The notes: a model not told the origin generated them from the sequence alone. A stretch of DNA of 25,571 bases from JAKSCF01 sp028279945 (GCA_028279945.1 JANQMT010000064.1:1-25571); one strand, 5' to 3'; counted from the first letter of the stretch, positions 7,596-15,931 are shown. Numbers and translations: made by a program.

Positions 7596-8390
7596 ATGTT
7601 TTTAGTTGCTTTATTTGCTGGGTTGTGGTATACGTTTTCAGGCTGGCGTCCCGGCTACAGTACACATGAAATCTGGATGTTTCCATTGATGGTGGCATTG
7701 CCTATTGGAATCATCATGGGTGATGTACCAAATGCAATGATTTTAGGTGCTGCTATTAGTATGATGTATGTAGGTATGATAGCTCCCGGTGCGGAAATAC
7801 CGGCGGACATGTCTTTAGCAGGCTTGGTTGGTATTCCCATAGGATTATCCATTGGTGCTGATCCGGGAACTGCTGTTATGATTGCTGTTCCTTTTGGTGT
7901 CTTGGGTGTCTTCTTAAATCAAATTAGAAGAACCGTTAATTCACACTTGGCCCATATGGCAGATAAACATGCTTTGACCTGTAATGAAAAAGGCATTACG
8001 AGATGTGCAGTATGGTATCCGTTACTAATAAACTTTGTTTCAAAATTTCCACCGGCATTTATTATCGTTTATTATGGAGCAGATCTAGCGCAAGGAATCA
8101 TCGACATGTTACCTGTATGGATGTTACATGGAATTTCAGTAACCGGAAAAGTATTACCAGCTATCGGTTTTGCAATTATCCTACGTATGATTGGTAAGAA
8201 AACTATCTTTCCATTCTTCTTTATCGGATTTTTCATGGTACAGTATTTTCAAATCAGCACAATAGCAGCAGCTTGTTTCGCAGTGCCTATAGCTATAATT
8301 ATAGTATTAATGGCTAAAGACAATGAGGATGAAATCATGACGAAGACACAGGCTCTGTTAGTTGGCAATGTTCAAGATGATGATGAATAG
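7596..8390 (+). CDS. PTS mannose/fructose/sorbose family, IIC component
   Basis: A 264-residue polytopic membrane protein with the family motif MMYVGMIAPGAEIPADMSLAG followed by VGIPIGLSIGADPGTAV, typical of EIIC of the mannose superfamily. The end (DNEDEIMTKTQALL) is cytoplasmic. It starts 28 bases after IIB behind GGGAGG and is 11 bases from IID. It forms the sugar pathway together with IID. An early motif, WYTFSGWRPGYSTHEIWMFPL, differs somewhat from mannose permeases and is more like those of uncharacterised Firmicutes paralogues, which would fit a substrate other than mannose; that reading is tentative. Confidence 0.92.
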   Translation: MFLVALFAGLWYTFSGWRPGYSTHEIWMFPLMVALPIGIIMGDVPNAMILGAAISMMYVGMIAPGAEIPADMSLAGLVGIPIGLSIGADPGTAVMIAVPFGVLGVFLNQIRRTVNSHLAHMADKHALTCNEKGITRCAVWYPLLINFVSKFPPAFIIVYYGADLAQGIIDMLPVWMLHGISVTGKVLPAIGFAIILRMIGKKTIFPFFFIGFFMVQYFQISTIAAACFAVPIAIIIVLMAKDNEDEIMTKTQALLVGNVQDDDE

Positions 8391-8401
8391 GAGGTTATGA
8401 G

Positions 8402-9214
8402 ATGGACGAAGCTAAAATCACTAGGAAAGACATATGGACAACGTTCTGGAGATGGTGGTGGGCATGTGAAATGTCAAACTCCTATGAGCGTATGCAGTCA
8501 ATAGCATATTGTTTTGCTATGATGCCCGTACTGAGAAAGTTGTATCCCAATAAAGAAGAATATTCAGAAGCATTGCAGCGTCATTTGGCATTCTTTAACA
8601 CAGAAGGTATCTGTGGTAACGTAATCTTAGGTATTTCCGTGGGAATGGAAGAAGAAAAGCAAATAAGCAAGGGTGCAATGCCAGGCGAAGCTATCATTTC
8701 TGTCAAGACTGCCTTAATGGGTCCTGTTGCCGGTATTGGTGATACCATTACCTGGGGAACAGTTAAACCTTTGATTTTTACAATCGCATTAACAGCTAGC
8801 GCAGAGGGTTCTATATCAGGATGGTTCTTAATGTTCCTTTTTGTACCTGCGACTGTTTTTTATGGTTGGTATCTGATGACATTGGGACATAAGGTTGGAA
8901 AGAGTGCAGTGGCATCTATTTTGGAATCTGGATGGATTAATAAAATCATTACCGGCGCTGGTATTGTTGGTTTGTTTATGATTGGTGCATTGTCTGCAAA
9001 CATCGTTTCTTTGGAGCTTGCTGGTTCGTATACGAGCTTAGGCGTTGAAAAAACTTTCCAGAGCATCATAGATGGTATTCTTCCTGGGTTACTTCCATTA
9101 TCAGCAATTTTAGGAATCTATATGTTTATCCGTAAAAAAGGACAGAGGTTTGGAAGACTTATAATATCAATTCTTGTAATAGCATTGGTGCTTTCTTTTC
9201 TTGGTATTGTCTAA
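8402..9214 (+). CDS. PTS mannose/fructose/sorbose family, IID component
   Basis: A 270-residue EIID. The N-terminal cytoplasmic part reads ARKD-like ITRKDIWTTFWRWWW and then EMSNSYERMQSIAYCFAMMP. The strongly conserved motifs EGEA-like AMPGEAIISVKTALMGPVAGIGDTI and LGVEKTFQSIIDGILPGLLP are present. Membrane helices occupy the second half and the protein ends in a hydrophobic helix, as in the family. The start follows AGGAGG closely after IIC. With IIA, IIB and IIC this makes a complete transporter. An unusually strong hairpin follows the stop codon. Confidence 0.92.
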   Translation: MDEAKITRKDIWTTFWRWWWACEMSNSYERMQSIAYCFAMMPVLRKLYPNKEEYSEALQRHLAFFNTEGICGNVILGISVGMEEEKQISKGAMPGEAIISVKTALMGPVAGIGDTITWGTVKPLIFTIALTASAEGSISGWFLMFLFVPATVFYGWYLMTLGHKVGKSAVASILESGWINKIITGAGIVGLFMIGALSANIVSLELAGSYTSLGVEKTFQSIIDGILPGLLPLSAILGIYMFIRKKGQRFGRLIISILVIALVLSFLGIV

Positions 9215-9228
9215 AGAAAATATAAGAA

Positions 9229-9257
9229 AGTGGGATGGAGATTAACTTCATCCCACT
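9229..9257 (+). other. Strong hairpin between PTS genes and downstream operon
   Basis: AGTGGGATG (9229-9237) pairs perfectly with CATCCCACT (9249-9257). Three further inner pairs (one wobble) leave a 5-base loop. No T-run follows, so it is not a normal terminator. It may protect the PTS part of the message or partly separate its expression from the genes downstream. Confidence 0.6.
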
Positions 9258-9290
9258 CAATAAGCAAATGTTACTTAAAGGAGGATGAAG

Positions 9291-10229
9291 ATGCGAGAAC
9301 AGATGTTATATCTTGGTGGAACCTATGGCAAACGTCTGGTTGAAAAAAGAAAAGCAAGATTTCTTAATTTTATTAGCAAAAAAATCAGCAATTTGGGCTA
9401 TCAAGTTCAATTGGACAGTCTTAATAAAAGTCAAAAGTATAAGTGTAATAATCTGCTGATTGGAGACGTAAAAAGGGCGGATGTGATTGTGACAGTTCCT
9501 TATGATACTGCATCGAAAGTTTTGATTCCGGGATACCGTTACTATCCTTTGAATAGAAAAAAGAATATGACAGTTGAAACTGTAAATACAATACTACAGT
9601 CATTGCTTGCGGTTACAATGCTTCTGTTCTACTATACTCTCATTTTTCGTAAAAGTATCAACGGATTTTCTACAAAAAGTGTTTTGGCTTTCATAGGCAT
9701 GGCACTTGTCGTATATATGGCATTTAAATTGGCTACCGGAATAACTAATAAATATAATTTTAATCGAAATACCGCTTCGATAGTAGTTCTTATGTCATTG
9801 ATTCAGTCATTGGATAAACGAAAACGCTTAGCTTTTGTCATGACTGACAGAACAAGTAATTCCTATGACGGCTATCGTCAGCTTGCAGGTTACCTGGGAG
9901 TAAAGGCAAGTGAAAAAGAAGTTATAATGTTAGATTGTATCGGTGCAAACGACCACCTCTTTTTTGCATGCCGTAAAACAGGTATAAAAAGGCAAAAAGA
10001 GCGCGTAAAACGTTATTCTGGGGATCTACACATCCAGTTAAAGGAACTATCTCAGGAGTTGGCAGATGAAACACCATTGTTCTTTTTTCCGCGAGGAGCG
10101 TATCTTTTTGGCGGAAAAGAAGAAAAGGGCGATATTGTTGTTACGAATACAAGAAGCAAGAAAGATAGCTATGTAAATTTTGACAAAATGAAACAGAGTA
10201 AAGAGTTTTTATATGGTTATTTATCATAG
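9291..10229 (+). CDS. Membrane protein resembling an inactive M28-type peptidase
   Basis: A 312-residue protein without a family I can name securely. It has two adjacent membrane helices around residues 95-150 (LLAVTMLLFYYTLIF and VLAFIGMALVVYMAF) between two soluble parts. The soluble parts resemble an M28 zinc peptidase: ADVIVTVPYDT sits where the family has the metal-binding H-x-D, FNRNTASIVVLMSLIQSL where it has DNASG, AFVMTDRTSNSYDGYRQL where it has the EE pair, and VIMLDCIG where it has the LDMxG strand. Only the last aspartate and the D of the first motif are kept, so catalysis is unlikely. ATG 9291 is 6 bases after AAAGGAGG; ATG 9285 directly abuts that site. Its place between PTS and dehydrogenase genes suggests a role in binding, sensing or assembly. 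Confidence 0.5.
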   Translation: MREQMLYLGGTYGKRLVEKRKARFLNFISKKISNLGYQVQLDSLNKSQKYKCNNLLIGDVKRADVIVTVPYDTASKVLIPGYRYYPLNRKKNMTVETVNTILQSLLAVTMLLFYYTLIFRKSINGFSTKSVLAFIGMALVVYMAFKLATGITNKYNFNRNTASIVVLMSLIQSLDKRKRLAFVMTDRTSNSYDGYRQLAGYLGVKASEKEVIMLDCIGANDHLFFACRKTGIKRQKERVKRYSGDLHIQLKELSQELADETPLFFFPRGAYLFGGKEEKGDIVVTNTRSKKDSYVNFDKMKQSKEFLYGYLS

Positions 10230-10330
10230 AAAAAGAACATCAATTAGAAAACTAATAGACGGAATATACGAATTGTTATAGAAAGATATTTGTATATAGA
10301 GACATTCACATGATGAAGGAGGCAAAAATT

Positions 10331-10657
10331 GTGAGAATTGAAGAACATCCTATATTGGGAACTTTTCAAAAAGGAGCATTGGTAAGCTTTACCTTTGACG
10401 GTGAAGAAATGCAGGGATATGAAGGAGAACCTATTGCGGTTGCACTCCGGGCAGCTGGGATAATGATCCATCGTCATACGTCTAAGTTGGATGACCCAAG
10501 GGGGATATTTTGTGCTATTGGGAGATGCACGGATTGTGTCATGATTGTAGAAGGTAAGCCAAATACCAGAACCTGTATTACACCATTAAAAGCAGGAATG
10601 CAGATTCAGACACAATATGGAATTAAGGCAAAGGAGTCAGATGATGAAAAGATATGA
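10331..10657 (+). CDS. (2Fe-2S)-binding protein, HcnA / hydroxyproline dehydrogenase gamma-like
   Basis: A 108-residue ferredoxin-like subunit. Cysteines C61, C66, C69 and C82 in GIFCAIGRCTDCVMIVEG and TRTC give the C-x4-C-x2-C-x12-C pattern of the HcnA / sarcosine oxidase alpha N-terminal domain. Start choice: AAGGAGG at 10316-10322 sits 8 bases before GTG 10331, which gives MRIEEHPIL; the upstream ATG at 10310 would place that site inside the gene. It overlaps the next gene by 14 bases, so the subunits are translated together. Family knowledge: such small Fe-S subunits pass electrons within multi-subunit amino-acid or amine dehydrogenases. Confidence 0.88.
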   Translation: MRIEEHPILGTFQKGALVSFTFDGEEMQGYEGEPIAVALRAAGIMIHRHTSKLDDPRGIFCAIGRCTDCVMIVEGKPNTRTCITPLKAGMQIQTQYGIKAKESDDEKI

Positions 10658-12227
10658 TGTGATTGTTATTGGAGCAGGACCGGCAGGCTTGTCAGCTGCT
10701 ATACAGACAGCTAAATGTGGAGCAGAGGTTGCAGTCTTTGATGAAAATGCCAGCCCTGGAGGACAATTGTTTAAGCAGATACACAAATTCTTCGGTTCTA
10801 AAGAACATAAAGCAAAAATCAGAGGTATTCGTATTGGTACAGAATTACTGGAAGATGCCCAAAAGAATGGTGTTAAGGTACATTTAAATGCCACAGTTAT
10901 AGGACTTTATGATAACAAAGAAATTATGGTAATGGAAGGTGACCGTGTATGCCATTACAAATCCGATACGATTATTGTTACTACCGGAGCAAGAGAAAAT
11001 ATGATTCCTTTTGAAGGATGGACGCTGCCTGGTGTTATTGGAGCTGGTGCAGCACAGACAATGATGAACCTTCATGGTGTGAGACCTGGATCAAAAGTGT
11101 TAATGGTAGGTTCAGGTAACGTAGGTTTAGTTGTTTCTTATCAACTTTTGCAAGCAGGAGTGCATGTAGAAGCCATAATAGATGCGGCTCCAAGAGTAGG
11201 AGGATACGGTGTACATGCGTCAAAGGTGACAAGGACAGGTGTTCCCTTCTATCTGACACACACGGTCGTTAAAGCAGAAGGGACTGATTGGGTAACTGGT
11301 GCCGTGATTGCTCAGGTAGATGAAAAATTTAAGCCTATTCCAGGAACAGAGAAGTATCTGGATGTCGATACCATTTGTATGGCAGTAGGGCTCTCGCCCA
11401 TGTCACAGTTACTACAGATGGTAGGATGTCAGACCATGGACCGCAGTGGGATTGTTCCGGTTGTAAATGAATATGGGGAGACAACTTTAGAAGGTATTTT
11501 TGCAGCTGGTGATGTGGCAGGCATTGAAGAAGCAAGTTCTGCAATGGTAACAGGACGAATTGCGGGAACAGCTGCAGCTAGTCATCTGGGCTATTTGTCA
11601 GATGAAGCCTGTGAAAAGATGGTACTTCAATTAAAAGCATCCTTAAAACAGCTCCACGAAGGTATGTTCAGTCCAGATAATAAAGGTAGAAATGATTTTA
11701 CAGTCACAGATGAAGGTATTGCTATTTCTAAATCAATGCTGCAAAAAGGCTATATCCGAGAGGAAGAAATAGGAAGGTATCCGGGAATAGCGAAGAAGAA
11801 AGCAGCGGGTATTCATCCGGTTATTGAATGCACCCAGAATATACCATGTAATCCCTGTCAGGACGCTTGTAAACACGGATGTATTCAGGTAGGGGAAACT
11901 ATTACAGCACTTCCGGAAATTAATTCGGAAGTTAATTGTGTGGGATGTGGTATGTGTATAGCAGCCTGCCCTGGACAAGCAATTTTCCTGGTAGATGATG
12001 ATTACGATGATGAGAATGCTGCGGTTACTATACCTTATGAATTTTATCCTTATCCAGAGGTTGGTACCAAGGGAATAGCATTAGGAAGAGATGGTAAAGC
12101 AGTGTGTAAGGCTGAGGTAGTATTCTGTAAAACAAACCCTGCTATGGATCATACAGCATTACTTACAATTAAAGTTCCAAAAGATATGTCAATGAAAGCC
12201 CGCTTCTTTCAGGTAGAGGAGGTATAG
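10644..12227 (+). CDS. FAD/NAD-binding oxidoreductase with ferredoxin-like tail, HcnB-like
   Basis: A 527-residue flavoprotein. DVIVIGAGPAGLSAA at the N-terminus binds FAD. A second Rossmann site, VLMVGSGNVGLVVSY, lies in the middle, and GIFAAGDVAG closes the FAD fold. The C-terminal part carries nine cysteines in two groups (396, 402, 405, 409, 413 and 432, 435, 438, 442). The second group, CVGCGMCIAACP, is a classic 4Fe-4S motif. HcnB and D-hydroxyproline dehydrogenase alpha normally end with a BFD-type domain; here that domain is a separate gene and a ferredoxin-like segment takes its place. ATG 10644 is 7 bases after AAGGAG; ATG 10641 is an alternative. Likely role: electron transfer from the DAO-type subunit to an anaerobic acceptor. 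Confidence 0.88.
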   Translation: MKRYDVIVIGAGPAGLSAAIQTAKCGAEVAVFDENASPGGQLFKQIHKFFGSKEHKAKIRGIRIGTELLEDAQKNGVKVHLNATVIGLYDNKEIMVMEGDRVCHYKSDTIIVTTGARENMIPFEGWTLPGVIGAGAAQTMMNLHGVRPGSKVLMVGSGNVGLVVSYQLLQAGVHVEAIIDAAPRVGGYGVHASKVTRTGVPFYLTHTVVKAEGTDWVTGAVIAQVDEKFKPIPGTEKYLDVDTICMAVGLSPMSQLLQMVGCQTMDRSGIVPVVNEYGETTLEGIFAAGDVAGIEEASSAMVTGRIAGTAAASHLGYLSDEACEKMVLQLKASLKQLHEGMFSPDNKGRNDFTVTDEGIAISKSMLQKGYIREEEIGRYPGIAKKKAAGIHPVIECTQNIPCNPCQDACKHGCIQVGETITALPEINSEVNCVGCGMCIAACPGQAIFLVDDDYDDENAAVTIPYEFYPYPEVGTKGIALGRDGKAVCKAEVVFCKTNPAMDHTALLTIKVPKDMSMKARFFQVEEV

Positions 12228-12231
12228 GAAG

Positions 12232-12561
12232 ATGAGTATGTATATGGATAGAAATGTTGACCTGGGAAAGTTTATTCCAGGACCGGATGATGATTTAATT
12301 GTTTGTCGATGCGAAGAAATCACAAAAGGACAAATTCGCAAAGCTGTGTATGAAGGCATGTTGACGATGACGGAAATAAGGCGATATCTCCGTGTGGGTA
12401 TGGGATTGTGCCAGGGTAATACCTGTGGGAGGATTGTAAAAGGAATTATTGCTGATGAGCTTAGTATGCGTTCTGCAAATCTGGCAGAATGTACTGCAAG
12501 AGGTCCGGCTCGTCCAATTGAAATTAAAGTATTTGGGAACGAGGTAGAAAACAATGAGTAA
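12232..12561 (+). CDS. BFD-like (2Fe-2S)-binding protein
   Basis: A 109-residue protein with C25 and C27 in LIVCRCEEIT and C60 and C65 in GLCQGNTCGR. This C-x-C then C-x4-C arrangement is the signature of the bacterioferritin-associated ferredoxin (Fer2_BFD) domain. In HcnB and many hydroxyproline dehydrogenases the same domain is fused to the FAD subunit; here it stands alone, 4 bases after that gene, and overlaps the next flavoprotein gene by 8 bases. ATG 12232 has AGAGGAGG at 12215-12222. It most likely forms one complex with the two genes before it and the one after. Confidence 0.88.
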   Translation: MSMYMDRNVDLGKFIPGPDDDLIVCRCEEITKGQIRKAVYEGMLTMTEIRRYLRVGMGLCQGNTCGRIVKGIIADELSMRSANLAECTARGPARPIEIKVFGNEVENNE

Positions 12562-13705
12562 CTATGCAGATGTTATCGTAATCGGATCGGGAATTGTAGG
12601 AAATTCTACAGCATACAATCTGGCAAAACATGGGGTTAAAGTACTGGTATTGGAAAGAGGAAATGTAGGAGATGGTGCTTCCAGTCGAAATGGTGCTGGG
12701 GTTCGTCTATCAAATCGAGTAAGCCCGGAAAGTGACTTGGCAGAAGAAGCGATTAAAAATATATGGCCAACACTTTCTGAGGAACTAGATACAGATTTAG
12801 AATATGAAAAACATGGAATTTTGAATCTGGCTTACGCAGATTGCCAAATTAAAGATTTAGAAAACAGCGTAAGAAAATCTCAGGCAGCAGGTGTCAATGC
12901 TACGATTATCAGTGGAGATGATGCCAGGCAGATTTGTCCTTATGTGTCTTCTATAGTTACTAAAGCAGCATGGTGCCCGGATGATGGATATGCGAACCCT
13001 ATGGTAACCACATTGGCATATTATAGAAAAGCCAGGATGATGGGTGTTCATTATATTACGGGTGAGGATGTAGTTGAAATAAAAAAATACCAAGGACGTG
13101 CCAGAAAAGTAATTACAAAAGTCGGTAATGTCTATGAAGCAGATAAAATTGTATTGGCAGCAGGTTTTAATTCACGCAGGATCGCCGAGACAGTAGGAAT
13201 TCATCTACCATTCTTAAAAAGAATTGATGAATGTGTTATTACAGAAGTGCAACCGGTGATGTTTAAACAAAGAATTTCTACAGCAGACGGTAATTTTTAC
13301 GGTCATCAGACAAAACACGGCTCCTTTATCTTTGGCGGTAATACCAATTTGGAGCGATATGAAAAGACTTATGATGCGCAACCCAGATCAACGACAGTGT
13401 CATCTCCAGATAAATGTCGTTCTGTTATGAAATGTATTCCGGCACTGGCTGATGCCAAAATCATTCGTCAATGGGCGGGTTGGCTGGATTCATGCGTGGA
13501 TCGTCTTCCGGTTATTCAGGAAAACCCAGAAGTGCCAGGGTTGGTTTTATCGTGTGGATTCAGCGGTCATGGTTTTGCTATCGGACCAGCTGTAGGTAAG
13601 GTTGTTAGTGAAATTGTGTTAGAACAAAAAACCTGTGTAGACGTTTCGTCATTGTCATATGATCGCTTCAAACCAAGTGGAGTGGGACGGATTGAAAGTA
13701 TATAA
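12554..13705 (+). CDS. DAO-family FAD-dependent amino acid/amine dehydrogenase subunit (HcnC-like)
   Basis: A 383-residue flavoprotein of the D-amino-acid oxidase (DAO) superfamily, close in layout to HcnC, glycine oxidase, sarcosine oxidase beta and D-hydroxyproline dehydrogenase beta. The FAD site is ADVIVIGSGIVGNSTAYNL, with the ribose-binding acid in VLVLERG. RNGAGVR follows, and the C-terminal CGFSGHGFAIGPAVGKVVSE is a hallmark. This is the subunit expected to oxidise the substrate C-N bond. The same superfamily contains the amadoriases (fructosyl amino acid oxidases), which matters given the PTS upstream. The 8-base overlap with the BFD gene and the shared operon support a four-subunit enzyme. 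The substrate cannot be read from the sequence. Confidence 0.9.
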   Translation: MSNYADVIVIGSGIVGNSTAYNLAKHGVKVLVLERGNVGDGASSRNGAGVRLSNRVSPESDLAEEAIKNIWPTLSEELDTDLEYEKHGILNLAYADCQIKDLENSVRKSQAAGVNATIISGDDARQICPYVSSIVTKAAWCPDDGYANPMVTTLAYYRKARMMGVHYITGEDVVEIKKYQGRARKVITKVGNVYEADKIVLAAGFNSRRIAETVGIHLPFLKRIDECVITEVQPVMFKQRISTADGNFYGHQTKHGSFIFGGNTNLERYEKTYDAQPRSTTVSSPDKCRSVMKCIPALADAKIIRQWAGWLDSCVDRLPVIQENPEVPGLVLSCGFSGHGFAIGPAVGKVVSEIVLEQKTCVDVSSLSYDRFKPSGVGRIESI

Positions 13706-13741
13706 ACATTGGAAATAAGTATACGAATACAGGAGGTTAAA

Positions 13742-14720
13742 ATGTATCCATTAAAGATGAAACCAATATATTTTGAAAAAATTTGGGGAGGTAAAGCCTT
13801 ATCAAAATTTAGGAATGATGTGCCTGATACTAGGATTGGTGAGGCTTGGGACATTGCGTGTCATCCTAATGCTGTAAGTGAGATTTCAAACGGACCTCTT
13901 AAAGGAAAGCAGCTATCCAAAATAATAGAGGACGAACCTGAAAAGTATCTTGGAACAAAAGTTATGGCGTCATATCAAAAGTATAACAACAGAAAATTTC
14001 CGTTATTGGTTAAATTAATTAATACATCCCAGCCTTTATCTGTTCAGGTTCATCCTAATGACTTTTATAACTTAAAAAAAAAATGGGGAACCTGGAAAAA
14101 CAGAGTGTTGGTATGTAATGGATGCTGAAGAAAATAGTGAACTCATTATCGGTATAGAAGATGGTATAAATCGTGATGAATTTGTGAGCATGACAAAGAA
14201 GGGCAAATTAGAACAATATTTAAAAAAAATTAAAGTAAAACCTGGTGATTTCTTTTTTATACCAAGTGGATTAATCCATGCAATAGGTAAAGGATTAGTT
14301 ATTGTTGAAATTCAACAAAACAGTGATACAACTTTTCGTGTTTATGACTATGGTCGAAAAAGAGAATTACATTTATACCAAGCTTCAGAAGTCACTGACT
14401 TTAACCTTAAACCAATTAAAGCAAATGGGTCGTTCATAGAAAAAACAGGTTATAATGAGAGGCAATTAATAACATGTGATTATTTTAGTGTATTCGAAAT
14501 TGATGTACAAGAACGATATTTTTTAAAATCTGATGAAAAGCGATTTTCAATAGTAACTTGTGTAAAAGGTGGAGGGATCATTAATAATCATTTATGGAAA
14601 GGATACATTCAAAAGGGAGATAGTTTTTTAATTCCTGCAAAATGTAAAGATGTAACAATAAAAGGGAGTATGACATTATTAATTTCTCTACCTTACCCTA
14701 TGGTTATTAGGGATAGTTAA
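13742..14720 (+). pseudogene. manA: Mannose-6-phosphate isomerase, type I, frameshifted at an A10 run
   Basis: Two reading frames together make one ManA of about 325 residues. The first (13742-14128) gives MYPLKMKPIYFEKIWGGKAL through LSVQVHPNDFYNLKK and then goes out of frame. In the other frame GEPGKTECWYVMDAEEN continues without loss, followed by IPSGLIHAIGKG and IQQNSDTTFRVYDYGR; this part is open to 14720. The metal ligands (Q and H of QVHP, E of TECWYV, H of GLIHAIG) all survive when the frames are joined. The break lies at ten consecutive A at 14074-14083; nine A would restore the frame. ATG 13742 follows AGGAGG. The cause may be a real mutation, a phase-variable tract, transcriptional slippage or a sequencing error. 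Normal role: mannose-6-phosphate to fructose-6-phosphate. Confidence 0.88.
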
Positions 14721-14754
14721 ATTATATGCAAATAAAAAAGGAGGGGGTACAGGT

Positions 14755-15411
14755 TTGAGGATACGAGGAATTATTTTTGACATGGATGGTTTAATGTTTG
14801 ATACAGAAAGCATTAGTGCAAGAGCATGGAGAAGAGTAGGAGCGGAAAAAGGTTTAGATATTAATGAAAAACTATTAAGTAGTATAAGAGGAGGAAGCCT
14901 TTTAAATGCTGAAGCTAGATTTAGAGAGTGTTTTGGAGATGATATCGATTTTTTCAAACTTCGCAATGTTAAATTGAATTATGTCAATCAGGAAATTGCT
15001 GAAAAAGGGCTTCCTATAAAAAAAGGATTAGTAGAGTTAATGACATTCTTAAAAGGAAATAATTATGGTATTTCCTTGGCGACATCAACAAATACAAGAG
15101 AAGCAATGAAGCTTTTAGAAATGGCAGATTTAACAACTTTTTTTGATGCATTTGTCTGTGGAGATATGGTAACAAAAAGCAAACCAAATCCTGAAATTTT
15201 TTATAGAGCAGCTGGAATACTGGAACTCCTTCCACAAGAATGTTTGGTATTAGAAGATAGCATCAATGGGATTCTTGCTGCAATTAATGGGGGATTTGCT
15301 GCAGTAATGGTTCCAGATTTAACAGAACCTGATATAGACTTAGAAAAAAAATTGTATGCAAAGTGTGAATCGCTTTTACATGTGATTCCACTGTTAGAAA
15401 AAAATATATAG
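14755..15411 (+). CDS. HAD family phosphatase / beta-phosphoglucomutase-like hydrolase
   Basis: A 218-residue HAD subfamily IA protein. All four motifs are visible: I, FDMDGLMFDTE with nucleophile D9 and acid D11; II, LATSTN with T110 or S111; III, TKSKPNPEIF with K143; and IV, LVLEDSINGI with D168. The C1-type helical cap lies between about residues 20 and 85. This group acts on small sugar phosphates, either removing the phosphate or moving it (beta-phosphoglucomutase). The start is a TTG, 10 bases after AAGGAGG in a GGAGGGGG stretch. Within this operon it may dephosphorylate or isomerise a PTS product, but the specificity is unknown. Confidence 0.88.
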   Translation: MRIRGIIFDMDGLMFDTESISARAWRRVGAEKGLDINEKLLSSIRGGSLLNAEARFRECFGDDIDFFKLRNVKLNYVNQEIAEKGLPIKKGLVELMTFLKGNNYGISLATSTNTREAMKLLEMADLTTFFDAFVCGDMVTKSKPNPEIFYRAAGILELLPQECLVLEDSINGILAAINGGFAAVMVPDLTEPDIDLEKKLYAKCESLLHVIPLLEKNI

Positions 15412-15489
15412 GCTATTATCTATACTTCGTCCTCTTAATGACCCAGATATTAGAAAACTTGTTAATTCTATAGTAATAAAAGGAGAAAT

Positions 15490-15762
15490 ATGATACTGAT
15501 GATTAAAAAACAAATTGTAATAAACAATAAAACTGGACTTCATGCAAGGCCGGCAGCTATATTTGTTCAAACAGCATCGAAATTTAAATCTTTTGTGCAA
15601 ATTGTCTATAAAGAAAAATCATACGATGCAAAAAGCATACTCTCTGTTTTATCAGCGGGCATTGAATGTGGGGCTATTATTGAATTAATAGTAGATGGTG
15701 AAGACGAAAAAAGTACTTTTGATGTTTTGCGAAAATTAATAGAGAATAAGTTTGGTGAATAA
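15490..15762 (+). CDS. HPr family phosphocarrier protein (operon-specific paralogue)
   Basis: A 90-residue HPr-like protein. NKTGLHARPAA carries the phospho-histidine H18, and DAKSILSVLSAG carries S49 at the place of the regulatory Ser46 of Firmicutes HPr. The remainder, ECGAIIELIVDGEDE, fits the fold. ATG 15490 is close behind AGGAG (15481-15485); ATG 15499 is 13 bases away and less likely. A general HPr is normally encoded with ptsI elsewhere; this copy sits alone in a sugar operon without ptsI, so it may be a dedicated phosphate donor for the local IIA. Active-site residues look intact. Confidence 0.88.
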   Translation: MILMIKKQIVINNKTGLHARPAAIFVQTASKFKSFVQIVYKEKSYDAKSILSVLSAGIECGAIIELIVDGEDEKSTFDVLRKLIENKFGE

Positions 15763-15779
15763 GTAACCTTTTTAAAGCT

Positions 15780-15899
15780 TTATGAGTAGTAAGAAAACTT
15801 TAAATAATGATGAGGAGCACCACAAAGAGGGCAAGAAGTATCTTCGGGAACAAGGGTCATTGTTTTTTTATTGATAAAAACAGTGAAAAACCTTGAAAT
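15780..15899 (-). pseudogene. Transposase-like zinc-ribbon remnant
   Basis: On the minus strand a 39-codon stretch reads MTLVPEDTSCPLCGAPHHYL near its middle. The C-P-x-C-G-A-P-x-x-Y pattern resembles the zinc-ribbon found near the N-terminus of several insertion-sequence transposases. The frame ends at a stop at 15780-15782, and upstream it runs into a stop within about 10 codons, so only a fragment remains. It fills the gap between the HPr gene and the compositionally different deaminase-like gene. I could not name the IS family and see no terminal repeats. Confidence 0.4.
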
Positions 15900-15931
15900 A
15901 TAATGTTTTAAATAACAAAAAGGAGGACAAT

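Noticed and set aside
9229..9257. Hairpin after IID as an intrinsic terminator
   Set aside because: No T-run follows the stem, and the next gene starts 34 bases later with no obvious promoter, so read-through is more likely.
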